In this document: positions 17,247 to 24,242 of the stretch, one piece after another
How positions within the stretch are numbered: the first letter of the stretch is position 1
Layout of the letters: each line of letters starts with the position of its first letter
Assembly (NCBI RefSeq): GCF_014653785.1
Contig: NZ_BNAS01000003.1
Location: 200,117-264,116, forward strand
Origin: Promicromonospora soli
GTDB taxonomy: Bacteria > Actinomycetota > Actinomycetes > Actinomycetales > Cellulomonadaceae
Reading direction: 5' to 3'
Length of the DNA: 64,000 bases
Notes under the pieces: model-generated
The model's input: only the letters and a program-made list of their open reading frames with translations
Told to the model about the DNA's origin: nothing
Databases searched by the model: none
Made by a program: the position numbers and the translations under genes

Positions 17247-18824
17247 TCAGTAGGCCCCGCGCCCCGTGACCACGGCGCGAGCGGTCTGGGCGAGGATGAG
17301 CAGGTCCATGAAGGGCGTCCAGTTCTCGGCGTAGTAGACGTCGAGCCGCACCGCCTCGTCCCAGGGCAGGTCTGACCGGCCGGAGACCTGCCACATGCCC
17401 GTCATGCCGGGCTTGACGAGAAGCCTGCGCTGCATGCGCTCCTCGTAGGCGGCGACCTCGTGCGGCAGCGCCGGCCGGGGGCCCACGAGGCTCATCTGAC
17501 CGCTCAGCACGTTGAAGAGCTGGGGCAGCTCGTCGAGCGAGTACCGGCGCAGGACCCTGCCCACACGGGTGATGCGCGGGTCGGAGCGCATCTTGAACAG
17601 GGGACCCGCTGCTTCGTTCCCCGTGGCCAGCGCCAGCACCTCACGGTCGGCACCGACGTGCATGGTGCGGAACTTGACCATCCTGAAGATCTTGCCGCCG
17701 CGCCCCACCCGTTCCGACAGGTAGAACAGGCCGCCCTTGCTGGTCAGCACCACGGCCAGACCCACACCGACCAGCACCGGGGACACGAGCAGCGTGAGGA
17801 GGGCAGCCAGCGACCAGTCCATGACCTGCTTCACGTGGAACTTGTGCCCTTCGAACCGGGGCGCCGCCACATGCAGCAGCGAGATGCCCGACGCCGGGGA
17901 CACCGTGACGCGCGAGACGGCGAGGTCGGAGAGCTCTGCCGTGAGCATGAGGTCCACCCCTGCCCGCTCGAGCTGCCAGGCGAGGCGGCGGACGACCTCG
18001 GTGGTGATCCGGCCGGACGCGCTCACCGCGACGGCACTCGCGCGGACCAGCGCCGCCGCCTCGCCGACGCGGGACAGGTCGCCCAGGATCGGGACGCCGG
18101 CCACCTCGTCGCCGGGGAGCGTGTCCCGGGGCAGCGAGGTGTCGGGCGCCTGCATCCCGTCCGCCCACCCGTCGGACGGGATGCAGGCGCCCACCGCCAC
18201 GAGTCCCCGCTCGGGAGCGTCGTTGATCAGGCGCACCACCCGCTCGGCCTGCTCGCGGTGCCCGACCACCAGGACGGCGGTCATGCAGCTGCTGCCCTCG
18301 CGCCGGGCTCGCAGCACCGATTGCCGCCAGGCGTATCGCGACGCGATCAGCCCGGCGAGTCCCAGCGGGACCGCGATGGTCTGCGGGAGCACATCTCGCG
18401 CCTCGGCGAAGCTGGTGAGCCACGCGGTCAGGACGAGCACGCTCACGGACGTCCACGTCGCGCTGAGGATCCGCCGGTACTCGGTGAGGTCGCGGCCGAC
18501 CACACGCAGGTCGTACGAGTTGCTCGCGGCCAGCGCCCCGATCCACACAGCTGCGACCAGGGCCGGCACGATGACCGACCGCAGGGCGTTCGGGGAGCTC
18601 GGGGCGCCGAACAGAGGGGTGGCATCGAGAACATAGGCGACGACCGCCGCGCCAACCACAACCAAGGCGTCCGTGAATCGGAGCCGCGCTTGATAACGCG
18701 CCTGCCACGCCGGCCGGCCGAGCGCCGCACGGATATCGTGAAATCCGCGCGCGGGGCGTTCTTTCATCCGCACGCCGGTCATAGGGTGAATCCCGAATTC
18801 GCCGCCTAGTGTCTGGCTTGCCAC
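17247..18824 (-). CDS. Undecaprenyl-phosphate sugar phosphotransferase (polyprenyl glycosylphosphotransferase)
   Basis: 525 residues. Four to five transmembrane helices in the first ~160 residues, a soluble Rossmann-like middle domain, one further helix near 315 and a C-terminal bacterial sugar transferase domain with MVKFRTMHVGAD, RRYSLDELPQLFNVLSG, VGPRPALP and KPGMTGMWQVSGRSD. It transfers a sugar-1-phosphate to undecaprenyl phosphate and so starts the repeat unit. GTG 18824 is chosen because an AAAGGA ribosome site lies 6 bases upstream; a longer frame has no such support. It is monocistronic and appears to have a ~150-base leader. Confidence 0.9.
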   Translation of the reverse strand: MASQTLGGEFGIHPMTGVRMKERPARGFHDIRAALGRPAWQARYQARLRFTDALVVVGAAVVAYVLDATPLFGAPSSPNALRSVIVPALVAAVWIGALAASNSYDLRVVGRDLTEYRRILSATWTSVSVLVLTAWLTSFAEARDVLPQTIAVPLGLAGLIASRYAWRQSVLRARREGSSCMTAVLVVGHREQAERVVRLINDAPERGLVAVGACIPSDGWADGMQAPDTSLPRDTLPGDEVAGVPILGDLSRVGEAAALVRASAVAVSASGRITTEVVRRLAWQLERAGVDLMLTAELSDLAVSRVTVSPASGISLLHVAAPRFEGHKFHVKQVMDWSLAALLTLLVSPVLVGVGLAVVLTSKGGLFYLSERVGRGGKIFRMVKFRTMHVGADREVLALATGNEAAGPLFKMRSDPRITRVGRVLRRYSLDELPQLFNVLSGQMSLVGPRPALPHEVAAYEERMQRRLLVKPGMTGMWQVSGRSDLPWDEAVRLDVYYAENWTPFMDLLILAQTARAVVTGRGAY

Positions 18825-18981
18825 GTCGAATCCTTTCTTCCCTCTATGAAGGGGCGGTTCTTGAACGCGTTGAATCACGGCACGACTGCACGACGGCCAC
18901 GCCGGACGGGCGGCCCTGGCCTGGTCAAGACGCTTGTCGGCGCTGTTCGCGCCTGGATGTTCTTCTCTTTCTCTGAGCTCA

Positions 18982-19043
18982 ATATTAGGAGCCTTGATAC
19001 ATTCTGTCGCCGCGTGCGAACCCTTTCACCCGAGTGTTCACCC
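18982..19043 (-). promoter_or_regulatory. Putative promoter of the initiating sugar transferase with paired GGGTGA boxes
   Basis: On the minus strand GGGTGA is at 19043-19038 and 19031-19026 (12-base period). TAATAT (18987-18982) is the best -10 element in the region, predicting a start near 18975, so the boxes are at about -68 and -56. The gene-free stretch 18825-19138 is less GC-rich than its surroundings; 18825-18975 would be the transcribed leader and shows no evident riboswitch or attenuator fold. The part beyond the boxes (19044-19138) holds no convincing gene. Confidence 0.55.
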
Positions 19044-19138
19044 ATTTCCTGAAAGGGCGAAGAACGGAGGTCAGGAATGTCGACGATTTTTCATCCGCCG
19101 GAGTTTCGTCATGGAAGAAATGAAATGACCGATGAGCT

Positions 19139-19768
19139 TCAATTGCGAGGTGTGGAACGTGACGGCGCCTCACGCAGCACGCCGCCGGACTCGGTGAACT
19201 CGTCGCCGGTCGTGGGGCAGCGCCAGCTGTCCGGTCCCGTGCGTTCCAGGGGCACGCCGGCGCGGCCCACCCACCGGATGCGCTTCGCAGGTACCCCGGC
19301 GACGAGCGCGAAGTCCGGCACGTCCGCAGTCACGACCGCGCCGGCCGCCACGGTGGCCCACCGGCCGATCGTCACGGGCGCCACGCACACTGCCCGGGCC
19401 CCGATAGCGGCACCGGTCCGGATCGTGACGCCGACCGCCTGCCAGTCGTCGTTGGTCTTGACCGTGCCGTCCGGTGTGACAGCCCGCGGATACAGGTCGT
19501 TGGTCAGAACGGCGGCAGGACCGACGAAGACGCCGTCCTCCAGCACTGCGGGCTCGTAGACGAGGGCGTAGTTCTGCAGCTTGCAGCCGTTGCCGATCCG
19601 CACCCCCGGCCCGACGTACGCGCCGCGCCCCACTGTGCATCCGGAACCGACGACGGCGTCCTCCCGGACCTGGGCGAGGTGCCAGATGGTTGTGCCGTCA
19701 CCAATTGTCGCCCGCTCGTCGACGTCGGCCGACTGGGCCACGTGCGCTGGGGTCGTGTCCGTGATCAT
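19139..19768 (-). CDS. Left-handed beta-helix N-acetyltransferase (WbpD/WlbB-like)
   Basis: 209 residues. Hexapeptide repeats run from ~15 to ~150 (IGDGTTIWHLAQV, VGSGCTVGRGAYVGPGV, IGARAVCVAPVTIG, and the closing GVPAKRIRWVGRAG). The N-terminal order and the C-terminal extension with a CPTTGDEF segment are typical of acetyltransferases that act on 3-amino sugars of UDP-hexuronates (WbpD/WlbB). The likely donor is acetyl-CoA, but the neighbouring acyl carrier protein raises the option of an ACP-borne donor. It is the last gene of the 22965-19139 operon, 15 bases after the ACP gene. It could complete the 3-amino sugar pathway suggested by the oxidoreductase at 41011 and the aminotransferase at 34323. 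Confidence 0.8.
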   Translation of the reverse strand: MITDTTPAHVAQSADVDERATIGDGTTIWHLAQVREDAVVGSGCTVGRGAYVGPGVRIGNGCKLQNYALVYEPAVLEDGVFVGPAAVLTNDLYPRAVTPDGTVKTNDDWQAVGVTIRTGAAIGARAVCVAPVTIGRWATVAAGAVVTADVPDFALVAGVPAKRIRWVGRAGVPLERTGPDSWRCPTTGDEFTESGGVLREAPSRSTPRN

Positions 19769-19783
19769 GGCGGCCTCGATGGG

Positions 19784-20089
19784 TCAGCGTGTCCTGGCGC
19801 GGACGAACTCGTGCAGGGTGCCAGCGGTCTCCAGCAGCCCGCCGGTGACCTCGTCGTCTTCGACCGTGATGCCGAACCGGTCCTCGAGCGCCGTCAAGAG
19901 CTCCAGCACCGCCAGCGAGTCCAGCTCCGGCAGCGTGCCGAAGAGGGGCGTGGCGGCGTCGAACGTGCCGACGCGATCCTCGATCCCGAGGATGGTGCCG
20001 ACCACGTCCAGTACGTCGGCGAGGGTCACTTCACCAGCGATGCCGCCTGTCACGGCGCCGACCGGGGTGTGTGTCACGTCGCTGCTCAT
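19784..20089 (-). CDS. Acyl (peptidyl/aminoacyl) carrier protein
   Basis: 101 residues, slightly long for an ACP because of a ~20-residue N-terminal extension. The attachment site is ELDSLAVLELL with S58 as the phosphopantetheine serine; the following acidic helix (DRFGITVEDDEV) is typical. An AGGAGAA ribosome site precedes the ATG. It lies between a WbpD-like acetyltransferase and a PLP decarboxylase plus AMP-forming ligase, so its thioester cargo is probably loaded by that ligase, as DltA loads DltC. The cargo is unknown. Confidence 0.85.
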   Translation of the reverse strand: MSSDVTHTPVGAVTGGIAGEVTLADVLDVVGTILGIEDRVGTFDAATPLFGTLPELDSLAVLELLTALEDRFGITVEDDEVTGGLLETAGTLHEFVRARTR

Positions 20090-20110
20090 CGTGTTCTCCT
20101 GTCTGGGTGA

Positions 20111-21364
20111 TCAGACCAGTACCTCGGCGGGCGCCGAGTGGCTGAGGAACGCGGTCGGGCTGGCGGTCAGGCCGTAGGCCCCCGCCTGGAGCACCACGAC
20201 GAGGTCGCCGGGCTCTGCCCGGGGCAGCGGGACGTCGTCCGCCAGGAGGTCGAGCGGCGTGCACAGGCAGCCGACGACGGTCACCTGCTCCACGTCGTGC
20301 GCTGCCATGCGGTTGCCGACGAGTACCGGATAGTTGCGCCGGATCACCTGCCCGAGGTTCCCGGACGCGGCGAGCTGATGGTGCATACCGCCGTCGACCA
20401 CCAGGTAGGTGCGTCCTCGCGACACCTTGCGGTCGATCACGCGGGTCACATAGCAGCCGGCCTCGCCGACGAGGTATCGGCCGAGCTCGATGTGGACGTC
20501 GGCGTCCGGCAGCGCCGGGCCGATCCGATCGCCGACCACCGCCGCGAGACTCTCGCCCACCCGGCCCAGGTCGACCGGCCGGTCCTTCGGGAAGTAGGGG
20601 ATGCCAAGGCCGCCGCCGAGGTTGACGTATCGCACGGTGCTGGGTGAGTGCTCGGCGAGAGCGATCACGAGGTCCGCCGTGGCGCCCTGGGCGTGGGCGA
20701 TCAGCTCCGCATCGAGGTTCTGCGACCCGGCGAAGACGTGGAACCCGACCATGTCCACGCCCGTCGTCGACAGGTAGCGGAGCAGGTCAGGGACCTGTTC
20801 CGCATCGACGCCGAACTGCTGCGGGCCACCGGACATGCGCATCCCGGAGCCGCGCACCGCGAAGTCGGGGTTCACGCGGACCGCTACGCGCGGGACGATG
20901 CCGAGCTCGTTGCCGGCTGTGACGACGCGGCGGGCCTCGGTCTCCGACTCGAGCTCGATCAGCACGCCCGCCGCGACCGCGGAACGGATCTCCTCCGGCG
21001 TCTTGCCGGGGCCGGCAAAGCTGATGTGCGCCGGGTCGGTCCCCGTGTCGAGGGCGGTGCGCATCTCCTGCGCCGAGGCGACGTCGAGCGCGTCGACCAG
21101 CCCGGCTAGGTGCTGCACGACGGCGGGCATCGGGTTGGCCTTGACGGCGTACCCGAGACGCACCGCGTCGCCGAGGGCGGTCCTGACCTCGTGGACGCGG
21201 TCCGTGATGCGCTGCCGGTCGTACGCGAAGAACGGCGTGGACCCCACCCGGGCGGCCAGGCGCCCCAGGGTCACCCCGCCCACGACGACCTCGTCGCCCG
21301 ACACCGGCAGCGCCGCGACCGCCGGGTGCGGTGTCGCGGCGGGAGCGAACACCTGCGCCGTCAC
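20111..21364 (-). CDS. PLP-dependent (ornithine/diaminopimelate-type) decarboxylase, exosortase-A-associated subfamily
   Basis: 417 residues with the alanine-racemase-fold decarboxylase motifs: the PLP lysine in GYAVKANPMP (K75), FAGPGKTPEEI, HVFAGSQNLD, the phosphate-binding NLGGGLGIPYF and ELGRYLVGEAG in place of the usual EPGR motif, then VVDGGMHH. The order and sequence resemble the decarboxylase that accompanies an AMP-forming ligase near exosortase A genes in PEP-CTERM systems (recognition from memory). Its GTG start overlaps the ligase stop (GTGA), so the two are coupled. Likely product: a diamine or an amine derived from an amino acid used to decorate the polymer. The substrate is not known. 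Confidence 0.8.
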   Translation of the reverse strand: MTAQVFAPAATPHPAVAALPVSGDEVVVGGVTLGRLAARVGSTPFFAYDRQRITDRVHEVRTALGDAVRLGYAVKANPMPAVVQHLAGLVDALDVASAQEMRTALDTGTDPAHISFAGPGKTPEEIRSAVAAGVLIELESETEARRVVTAGNELGIVPRVAVRVNPDFAVRGSGMRMSGGPQQFGVDAEQVPDLLRYLSTTGVDMVGFHVFAGSQNLDAELIAHAQGATADLVIALAEHSPSTVRYVNLGGGLGIPYFPKDRPVDLGRVGESLAAVVGDRIGPALPDADVHIELGRYLVGEAGCYVTRVIDRKVSRGRTYLVVDGGMHHQLAASGNLGQVIRRNYPVLVGNRMAAHDVEQVTVVGCLCTPLDLLADDVPLPRAEPGDLVVVLQAGAYGLTASPTAFLSHSAPAEVLV

Positions 21365-22965
21365 TGGGGCACCTGCTCAGTGACCTGGGCGCGGATCGCG
21401 GTACGGTCCAGCTTGCCGTTGGGGTTCCGGGGCAGCGCAACCGCCGGGCGAACCTCTGCGGGCAGCATGAACGTCGGGAGCGACTGGCGCATCTCCTTGA
21501 GCAGCCGGTCCGTGTCGAAGGGCTCCGGTGCCGCGGCGACGAGAACGATCCGCTGGCCCAGGCGGGCGTCGGGCACACCGAGGGCGACCGCCTCGCGCAC
21601 GAGGCCCGTGCCGAGCGCCGCTTCCTCCACCTCGGTAGGGCTCACGCGGTACCCGGAGGTCTTGATCATCTCGTCGGTACGACCAACGAAGTAGAGGTAC
21701 CCGTCCGCGTCCTGCACGACCGTGTCACCGGACCACACGGCCGGCTCCGGTACCGCACGCCAGGCTTCGTCGTACCCGGGCACGGGGCGGAACCGCGCGG
21801 CCGTGCGCTCCGGGTCGTTCCAGTAGCCGAGTGCGACAAGGCTGCCGCGGTGTACGAGCTCTCCGGGCTCGTCGGGGGCGCAGCGGGTGCCATCCGGGCG
21901 TAGCACCAGGACCTCCGCGTTCGGGATGGCCCGGCCGATCGAGTCGGGGCGCAGATCGACCTGGGCGGGGTCCAGGTACGTGGAGCGGAACGCCTCTGTC
22001 AGCCCGTACATCAGGTACGGCGCAGCCTCGGGGAACAGGTCGCGCAGCTCGCGCAGGAGCGTGCTGGGCATACGCCCGCCCGTGTTGGCGAAGTACCGCA
22101 GCGCCTTCCGTGCGGGTGGTGGCCAGTCCACCGTCGCGAGCTGCGTCCACAGGGGCGGTACGCCCGTGATGCCGGTGACCCCGTACCGCTCGCACGTGGT
22201 GGCCACGGCGCGGGGATGCAGGTAGTCGAGCAGCACCGCGTGGGCTCCGACGGCGAAGGTGGTCGTGAGCTGGCTGAGGCCCGCGTCGAAGCTCAGGGGC
22301 AGCACCGCCAGGAGCACGTCGTCGGCGGTGTTGCCCAGGTAGCCAGAGACGCTGGTCGCACCCACGAGCAGGTTGCGGTGCGACAGGACCACACCCTTGG
22401 GTGAGCCCGTGCTGCCGGACGTGTACAGGATCGCCGCGATGTCGGTGTCGGGGCCGGGCCGCGGGCGGTCCGGGAGCGAGGCGGCGGCGAGGTCCGGGTC
22501 GGCCACTGGTGCGGAGGCCCAGCGGTGCGACGTCACGCCGGGCAGGCCCTCCGTGTCGGCCCCGCTGTCGGGCTGGTCCACGAGCAGCACGGCGGTCAGC
22601 CCGGTGTCACGGAGCTGGTCGCCCACGGCGGCCAGCCGGCCGGGCGAGGTGACCAGCACGCGCGCGCCCGAGTCGCGAACGACGTGTGCCACCTGCTTGC
22701 CCTTGAGCAGCGGGTTGACCGGGACGAACACTCCACCGGCCACCGAGGTGCCCCACAGCGCGGCGACCGTCTCGAACCGCTTCTCCAGATATACCGCCAC
22801 CCGGTCGTGGCGGGCCACGCCGAGCTCGGCGAGCTGCGCGCCGGCCTGCCGCGCGGCCTGCCACAGCTGCGCGTACGTCAGGGTCGCGTCGCGGGCGGAC
22901 AGGGCGGGGGCGCCGGGGCTAACCCGCGCCTGCTGCTCCAAGTGGTGATGGATTGCGGTTGTCAC
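21361..22965 (-). CDS. AMP-forming acyl/aminoacyl ligase (ANL superfamily), exosortase-A-associated subfamily
   Basis: 534 residues from GTG 22965. Motifs seen: YTSGSTGSPKGVVL (A3), YGLTEAFRSTY (A5), GDTVVQDADGYLYFVGR (A7), and the A10 lysine in NPNGKLDRTAI. The enzyme should form an acyl- or aminoacyl-adenylate and load CoA or, given the gene order, the ACP two genes downstream. GTG 22965 is preferred to GTG 22974 because TAACGT (22978-22973) is placed as a -10 element for a leaderless message beginning there and the TCACCC box then falls at -51. It is the first gene of a four-gene operon. Confidence 0.8.
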   Translation of the reverse strand: MTTAIHHHLEQQARVSPGAPALSARDATLTYAQLWQAARQAGAQLAELGVARHDRVAVYLEKRFETVAALWGTSVAGGVFVPVNPLLKGKQVAHVVRDSGARVLVTSPGRLAAVGDQLRDTGLTAVLLVDQPDSGADTEGLPGVTSHRWASAPVADPDLAAASLPDRPRPGPDTDIAAILYTSGSTGSPKGVVLSHRNLLVGATSVSGYLGNTADDVLLAVLPLSFDAGLSQLTTTFAVGAHAVLLDYLHPRAVATTCERYGVTGITGVPPLWTQLATVDWPPPARKALRYFANTGGRMPSTLLRELRDLFPEAAPYLMYGLTEAFRSTYLDPAQVDLRPDSIGRAIPNAEVLVLRPDGTRCAPDEPGELVHRGSLVALGYWNDPERTAARFRPVPGYDEAWRAVPEPAVWSGDTVVQDADGYLYFVGRTDEMIKTSGYRVSPTEVEEAALGTGLVREAVALGVPDARLGQRIVLVAAAPEPFDTDRLLKEMRQSLPTFMLPAEVRPAVALPRNPNGKLDRTAIRAQVTEQVPQ

Positions 22966-22972
22966 GCAGTTC

Positions 22973-23069
22973 ACGTTACGACTCGGGTGTCATTCCGGGA
23001 GGCCGAGAAAGGGTGAATGCGGCCGGAAAGCGGGTGAACAAGCGGGGCTTGGGTGAATTCGCGAGGTGA
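22973..23069 (-). promoter_or_regulatory. Putative promoter of the ligase-decarboxylase-ACP operon with four TCACCC-type boxes
   Basis: On the minus strand TCACCC occurs with its first base at 23016, 23037 and 23056, and TCACCT at 23069, i.e. at about -51, -72, -91 and -104 from GTG 22965. TAACGT (22978-22973) is a plausible -10 element 7 bases before that GTG. The 21- and 19-base steps correspond to about two helical turns. The gene-free region runs 22966-23199; its distal part is the repeat array at 23051-23150. Confidence 0.5.
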
Positions 23070-23150
23070 ATCGGCGTGGGCTAATTGTTTGCGGGTCGGA
23101 TCGCATGGGTTAAATTCGGAAGGGTTAAAGTGCGAGGGCTAAATCCGGGA
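23051..23150. repeat. Seven-copy imperfect tandem array with 13-15-base units
   Basis: Units start at 23051, 23064, 23078, 23093, 23107, 23122 and 23136. Each begins GGGTGAAT, AGGTGAAT, GGGCTAAT, GGGTCGGA, GGGTTAAA, GGGTTAAA or GGGCTAAA, followed by a CG-containing spacer. Successive steps are 13, 14, 15, 14, 15 and 14 bases. The first two units are also copies of the GGGTGA box, so the rest may be decayed or variant boxes. The region lies between the ligase promoter and the end of the GNAT-like gene and has stops in all frames on inspection. It is too short in unit for a CRISPR. Confidence 0.7.
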
Positions 23151-23199
23151 GGCATTGTCCCGGCCGGTCTCGCGGTGGTGAGATGCTTCTCGCCGCACC

Positions 23200-24066
23200 T
23201 CACCACGGGACCTGGGTCAGCTCGCTGTACAGGTAGGTGACCGACTCGGGCGGTTCGCCGGACCGGCTCAGGTACATCGCAGGCCGCTGTGCGGACAGCG
23301 GCACGGAGTGCCACGGGCGGGGGCCGCTGACGCGGTTCTGCACCAGTGTGAACGGCAGCCCGTGCGCGAGCAGGATGTGCCGGTACACCGCGGGTGCCAC
23401 GGTGCCGAAGAGGTCGCGGTCGCTCACATGGATCACGGACGCGAAGAGGCGGAGCCTCTTGCGGCGGACCGCGCGGAACACCACCCAGCACGGTCTCCCG
23501 TCCACCATGGCCACGACGTGCCGGGCGGCGGCCGAGTCCGCGTGGTCGCGGTAAGCGGCCAGGTCAGCGCCGGTGAGAGTGGCCTCGATGGCTGCACGCC
23601 CGGTGACCAGGCGCACGCCCCGCGCGGGCAGGGGCAGGTTGACGACCAGCGCGCCAGAGGTGTCCAGGTGGCGAAAGCCGAGCCGCTCGTCCAAGGGGAC
23701 CACGGTGCCGCTCGGGGACAGGTCGGTGAGCTCGCGGTCGCGCTGCGCGACCATCGCGCGCACCAGCCGCAGCGAGTGCTGGCGGAACTCGTCAAGGACG
23801 CACCACGCCGCGAGGTTGCACACCGCGCGCCGCCGGTCCGTGCCGCCGGTCTCGGAGTACAGCGCCGCGTACACACCCACGACCAGGCCGTCGGACTCGA
23901 GCAGGAACCCGTGGTCGGAGTGGTTCGTGGTCCACGTGGGACGCAGCGATCGTGCCCATTGTCCGGGTGTGAGGGTATTGTCCAGATGTGTACTGAGAAA
24001 TACGCCTACGCGCGAAAGATCGCCCGTCGTGATCGGGGTGAGCGCGACCTCTTTGGAATGTGCCAC
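23200..24066 (-). CDS. GNAT-like acyltransferase / hypothetical protein
   Basis: 288 residues from GTG 24066. It reads LTPITTGDLSRVGVFLSTHL, then GFLLESDGLVVGVYAALYSE and a WCVLDEFRQHSLRLVRAMV segment that resembles the acetyl-CoA loop and helix of GNAT proteins; a second GNAT-like half follows. Distant resemblance only, so the fold is a moderate-confidence call. CATACT (24079-24074) is a possible -10 element 7 bases before the start, and a TCACCC box lies at -52, indicating a leaderless, separately regulated gene. Its place beside the ligase/decarboxylase/ACP operon suggests a role in transferring the activated group to a sugar. Confidence 0.6.
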   Translation of the reverse strand: MAHSKEVALTPITTGDLSRVGVFLSTHLDNTLTPGQWARSLRPTWTTNHSDHGFLLESDGLVVGVYAALYSETGGTDRRRAVCNLAAWCVLDEFRQHSLRLVRAMVAQRDRELTDLSPSGTVVPLDERLGFRHLDTSGALVVNLPLPARGVRLVTGRAAIEATLTGADLAAYRDHADSAAARHVVAMVDGRPCWVVFRAVRRKRLRLFASVIHVSDRDLFGTVAPAVYRHILLAHGLPFTLVQNRVSGPRPWHSVPLSAQRPAMYLSRSGEPPESVTYLYSELTQVPW

Positions 24067-24073
24067 GTCCGCG

Positions 24074-24118
24074 AGTATGACCCCAGTAATTCGCTGCGGG
24101 AGGCCGTGCGCGGGGTGA
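24074..24118 (-). promoter_or_regulatory. Putative leaderless promoter of the GNAT-like gene with TCACCC box
   Basis: The minus strand carries TCACCC from 24118 to 24113, 52 bases before GTG 24066, and CATACT (24079-24074) as -10 element. A looser TCACCG is at 24150-24145. The divergent gene at 24243 has its own pair of boxes in the same intergenic region. Confidence 0.45.
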
Positions 24119-24180
24119 AAGGCACGAGGCAGGGGAATTTCATCCGGTGATTTCCCTTGCCGTGGCTGCCTGCGCATTTC

Positions 24181-24236
24181 TCACCCGTGCGTTCACCCGT
24201 TGCGGGGTGTGTTCGGCATGTAAAAGCGGTCACTAT
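24181..24236 (+). promoter_or_regulatory. Putative leaderless promoter of the 24243 gene with paired TCACCC boxes
   Basis: TCACCC at 24181-24186 and 24193-24198, a 12-base direct repeat, stands at -62 and -50 from the GTG at 24243. CACTAT (24231-24236) is followed by exactly 6 bases and the GTG, the geometry expected for a leaderless transcript. Box positions, -10 sequence and gap are matched almost base for base by the 28901 promoter on the other strand. Confidence 0.65.
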
Positions 24237-24242
24237 CGGTTG

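Noticed and set aside
19077-19559. Plus-strand frame starting at ATG 19077 behind a good GGAGG ribosome site
   Set aside because: Beyond the first ~20 codons it runs antisense to the acetyltransferase gene and has Ser/Thr/Pro/Arg-rich shadow composition. The ribosome-site match may be chance in this purine-rich intergenic stretch.
19139-22965. A functional exosortase/PEP-CTERM sorting system
   Set aside because: No multi-pass exosortase and no protein with a PEP-type C-terminal sorting tail was found in the window; only the associated ligase/decarboxylase pair resembles that system.
23051-23150. Array considered as a CRISPR
   Set aside because: Units of 13-15 bases with no separate unique spacers and no cas genes nearby do not fit a CRISPR.
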